Assembly: GCF_024170405.1 (NCBI RefSeq)
Contig: NZ_JALJYC010000046.1
Location: forward strand, 1-7,139
Length of the DNA: 7,139 nt
Direction: 5' to 3'
From: Neisseria perflava
GTDB taxonomy: Bacteria > Pseudomonadota > Gammaproteobacteria > Burkholderiales > Neisseriaceae
Part shown: piece by piece, positions 5,947 through 7,139 of the stretch
How positions within the stretch are numbered: the first letter of the stretch is position 1
Layout: the number at the start of each line of letters is the position of its first letter
Program-made: the position numbers and the translations under genes
Notes under the pieces: generated by a model
The model's input: the letters and a program-made list of their open reading frames with translations, nothing else
What the model was told of the DNA's origin: nothing
Databases searched by the model: none

Positions 5947-6000
5947 GCTGCTTTTTTCGGGTTGATAACGCTTTAGCGGAATCGACCCGAAAAAAGCAGC
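5947..6000 (+). other. Long perfect hairpin, candidate packaging signal or origin
   Basis: GCTGCTTTTTTCGGGT (5947-5962) is perfectly complementary to 5985-6000. The stem continues inward through a G-T pair and three more pairs (5963-5966 with 5981-5984) to a small internal loop and an apical CGC/GCG stem (5969-5971 with 5976-5978). The result is a rod of about 20 bp in 54 bases, 9 bases after the zot stop. No T-run follows, so a simple terminator is less likely. Filamentous phages carry a long imperfect hairpin as the packaging signal in the intergenic region that also holds the origin; that role is inferred. Confidence 0.65.
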
Positions 6001-6030
6001 ACGGGGGTTCAGGGAACACCCCGACAGTTC

Positions 6031-6097
6031 AAACCATACGATACCGCCAAATAAACGGCCTGCCTGATAGCCTAATCAAGATTGGTACGTATGGTTT
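6031..6097 (+). ncRNA. Multi-branched structured region before piv, candidate guide (bridge-like) RNA or phage DNA element
   Basis: AAACCATACG (6031-6040) pairs perfectly with CGTATGGTTT (6088-6097), and after a bulged A four more pairs form (6042-6045 with 6084-6087). The enclosed bases can form TGAT (6065-6068)/ATCA (6075-6078). GATACCG (6040-6046) and CAAGAT (6077-6082), on opposite sides of the internal loop, are complementary to CGGTATC and ATCTTG, the two overlapping halves of the att-like motif. Known bridge RNAs of IS110 elements carry split guides in such loops just upstream of the recombinase gene. The strand logic of the 5' half does not match the published scheme exactly, and transcription is not shown. 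Confidence 0.35.
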
Positions 6098-6116
6098 TCT
6101 TTATTTGTAATTCATT

Positions 6117-6143
6117 ACGGTATCTTGGGCATTCAGCCCGTAT
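6117..6143 (+). repeat. Internal copy of the att-like motif with hairpin, upstream of piv
   Basis: ACGGTATCTTG (6117-6127) is followed by GGGC (6127-6130), a 5-base loop, GCCC (6136-6139) and GTAT (6140-6143), the same arrangement as at 71-98. The distance from this copy to the one at 7126 is 1009 bases, a plausible size for a stand-alone IS110-type element that contains only piv. The binding site (AAGG at 6148-6151) and start of piv follow directly. It may be the left end of such an element or a secondary recombination site. Confidence 0.55.
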
Positions 6144-6158
6144 AAATAAGGTTTGAGG

Positions 6159-7139
6159 ATGGTTTATTTGGGATCAGATGTATCAAAATCAACGATAGAT
6201 TGCTACATTCTGAGTGATGAAAAATCAGAACATTTCAAGATAGAAAACAATTCAGACGGCCTTAACAAACTACTTGAACAATTCAAACACCAAGACCTGT
6301 CAAAAATCCATGCCTGCTGTGAATCAACAGGCATTTATTATTTGAAAGTTGCCGAATTTCTGTACAGTTATCAGATTAAAATCAGCGTGGTAAACCCATT
6401 AGTCATCAAAAATTATGCACGTTTAAAACTGTCACGGATTAAAACTGACAAGCAGGATTCGAAGTTGATAGCGGAATACTGTCAAAATCAGAAGCCGAAG
6501 CTATGGCAACCTGACAGCCCTTTAAAACAGCAAATTCGCAGTTTGAACCGCAGAGCGGATCAACTAAACAGTTTGCTGGTAATGGAAAAGAACCGTCATC
6601 AGGTAGCGGATGATTGCGTTAAATTATCTATTGAGGAAACAATAGGCTTTTTAACCGAACAGATACAATCCGTTAAAAGACAAATTCAGGATTTGATAGA
6701 CAACAATACTGATTTGAAACAAAAACAGGGCATATTGGAAACAATACCGGGTATCGGCAAAACTACGGCTGCATGGTTATTGTCGGTATTGGTTGATTTG
6801 AACAAGTTTCCCAACGCCAAGCACTTTGTAAGCTATCTTGGTCTGACACCGGTTATTAAAGAATCCGGGACAAGTGTAAGAGGGTTATCTGTCATATCGA
6901 AAATGGGGGATAGGGCTGTAAGGAAAGCCCTATATATGCCTGCGCGTTCGGTTTGTACCCGCTCCAAGCTTTGGCGGCCTTGGTATGAGCAAAAACTTGA
7001 AGCGGGGAAACATCCAAAGGAAATTTATGTAGCCATGATGAAAAAAATATGTATTTATGCCTACACCTGCTTACAGAAAAATCAGCCTTTTGATGAAAAT
7101 TTACATAAGCGGCTTACAAGTGAATACGGTATCTTGATT
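6159..7139 (+). CDS. IS110-family/Piv-like recombinase (PivNM/irg type), 3' end beyond the window
   Basis: This DEDD recombinase resembles Moraxella Piv and the Neisseria PivNM/Irg proteins proposed to integrate filamentous phages. 327 codons are visible without a stop. The N-terminal RuvC-like domain shows Asp7 (GSDVS), Glu55 (ESTG), and Asp97 and Asp100 (KTDKQD). A helical middle follows (about 120-190), then the C-terminal transposase_20 domain with IPGIGKTTA (196-204) and ESGTSVRGLSVISKMGDRAV (235-254), where Ser236 is the likely nucleophile. The spacing matches what I recall of IS621. The ATG has AAGG 7 bases upstream. The end, EYGILI, overlaps the right att-like motif, so the last codons and stop are set by the sequence beyond it. 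The gene carries an AG-type uptake sequence. Whether it is the phage's own integrase or an inserted element is open. Confidence 0.92.
   Translation, partial: MVYLGSDVSKSTIDCYILSDEKSEHFKIENNSDGLNKLLEQFKHQDLSKIHACCESTGIYYLKVAEFLYSYQIKISVVNPLVIKNYARLKLSRIKTDKQDSKLIAEYCQNQKPKLWQPDSPLKQQIRSLNRRADQLNSLLVMEKNRHQVADDCVKLSIEETIGFLTEQIQSVKRQIQDLIDNNTDLKQKQGILETIPGIGKTTAAWLLSVLVDLNKFPNAKHFVSYLGLTPVIKESGTSVRGLSVISKMGDRAVRKALYMPARSVCTRSKLWRPWYEQKLEAGKHPKEIYVAMMKKICIYAYTCLQKNQPFDENLHKRLTSEYGILI
6249..6260 (-). other. AG-type DNA uptake sequence inside piv
   Basis: The DUS core lies on the minus strand at 6251-6260 (TTCAGACGGC), followed by CT, so the full 12-mer on that strand reads AGGCCGTCTGAA, covering about 6251-6262. 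This is the same variant as in the hairpin at 1-37. It suggests that the element has lived in an AG-DUS Neisseria host, or matches by chance. Confidence 0.65.
7126..7136 (+). repeat. Right copy of the att-like motif, inside the 3' end of piv
   Basis: ACGGTATCTTG lies here in frame within piv, encoding the YGIL region. It has no following hairpin in the 3 bases left in the window, as expected if the right side is host target DNA. It is the probable right end of the prophage or of the piv element. The CT is at 7133-7134. Confidence 0.55.

Noticed and set aside
5895..6110. 71-codon + strand frame overlapping the end of zot
   Set aside because: It runs out of frame through the zot tail and across the two large hairpins; its composition follows the structures and it has no recognisable protein features.
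6125..6146. Promoter TTGGGC ... TATAAA before piv
   Set aside because: The spacing is only 10 bases, too short for a sigma-70 promoter. A promoter made at a circle junction remains possible but could not be identified.
1..7139. CRISPR array, tRNA or rRNA
   Set aside because: No regularly spaced repeats, and no tRNA or rRNA-like sequence seen on either strand by eye.

Overview
The window looks like Neisseria DNA carrying an almost complete integrated filamentous (inovirus) prophage of the MDA/Nf family. Three things point to Neisseria: paired and single copies of the DNA uptake sequence core GCCGTCTGAA, a TspB homologue, and a Piv/PivNM-type IS110 recombinase at the right end. The uptake sequences at 1-37 and 6249-6260 have the AG- 12-mer form (AGGCCGTCTGAA). 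This leans toward a commensal species rather than the AT- form favoured by N. meningitidis and N. gonorrhoeae, but that is weak evidence. Everything recognisable is on the + strand.

Layout. 1-37: an inverted uptake-sequence hairpin, probably the terminator of an upstream chromosomal gene. 57-150: a structured leader that contains the left copy of an 11-base motif (ACGGTATCTTG) and hides the ribosome binding site of the first gene. 151-2065: replication module, with a 73-residue unknown, a Rep_trans/RstA-like initiator, and a small gene interrupted by an in-frame TAA. 2066-2145: a possible attenuating terminator. 2146-4752: virion module, with the major coat protein, a paralogous coat-like protein, a 23-residue pVII/pIX-sized peptide, an unknown membrane protein, a TspB/pIII-like adhesin and a DUF2523/pVI-like protein. 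4762-5938: the Zot/pI-like assembly ATPase, split by a frameshift. 5939-6158: a non-coding stretch with two strong structures. 6159 to the window end: the IS110/Piv recombinase gene, whose stop codon lies beyond the window.

How it works together. Rep would start rolling-circle replication and the small interrupted protein may coat single strands. Coat proteins wait in the inner membrane. Zot drives extrusion, TspB caps the particle and binds the next host, and Piv is the likely integrase. The motif ACGGTATCTTG, with a CT dinucleotide as in known IS110 cores, lies at the left edge (71), just before piv (6117), and inside the 3' end of piv (7126). It is the best candidate for the recombination site.

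Three genes carry single-base lesions: a stop in the small gene after rep, a T-run one base short in the tspB signal peptide, and an A-run one base long in zot. The prophage is therefore decaying, partly phase-switched off, or affected by homopolymer sequencing error. The most original leads are the att-like motif with its attached covarying hairpin, the structured RNA-like region before piv (a candidate bridge RNA or packaging signal), and the possible tspB phase switch.
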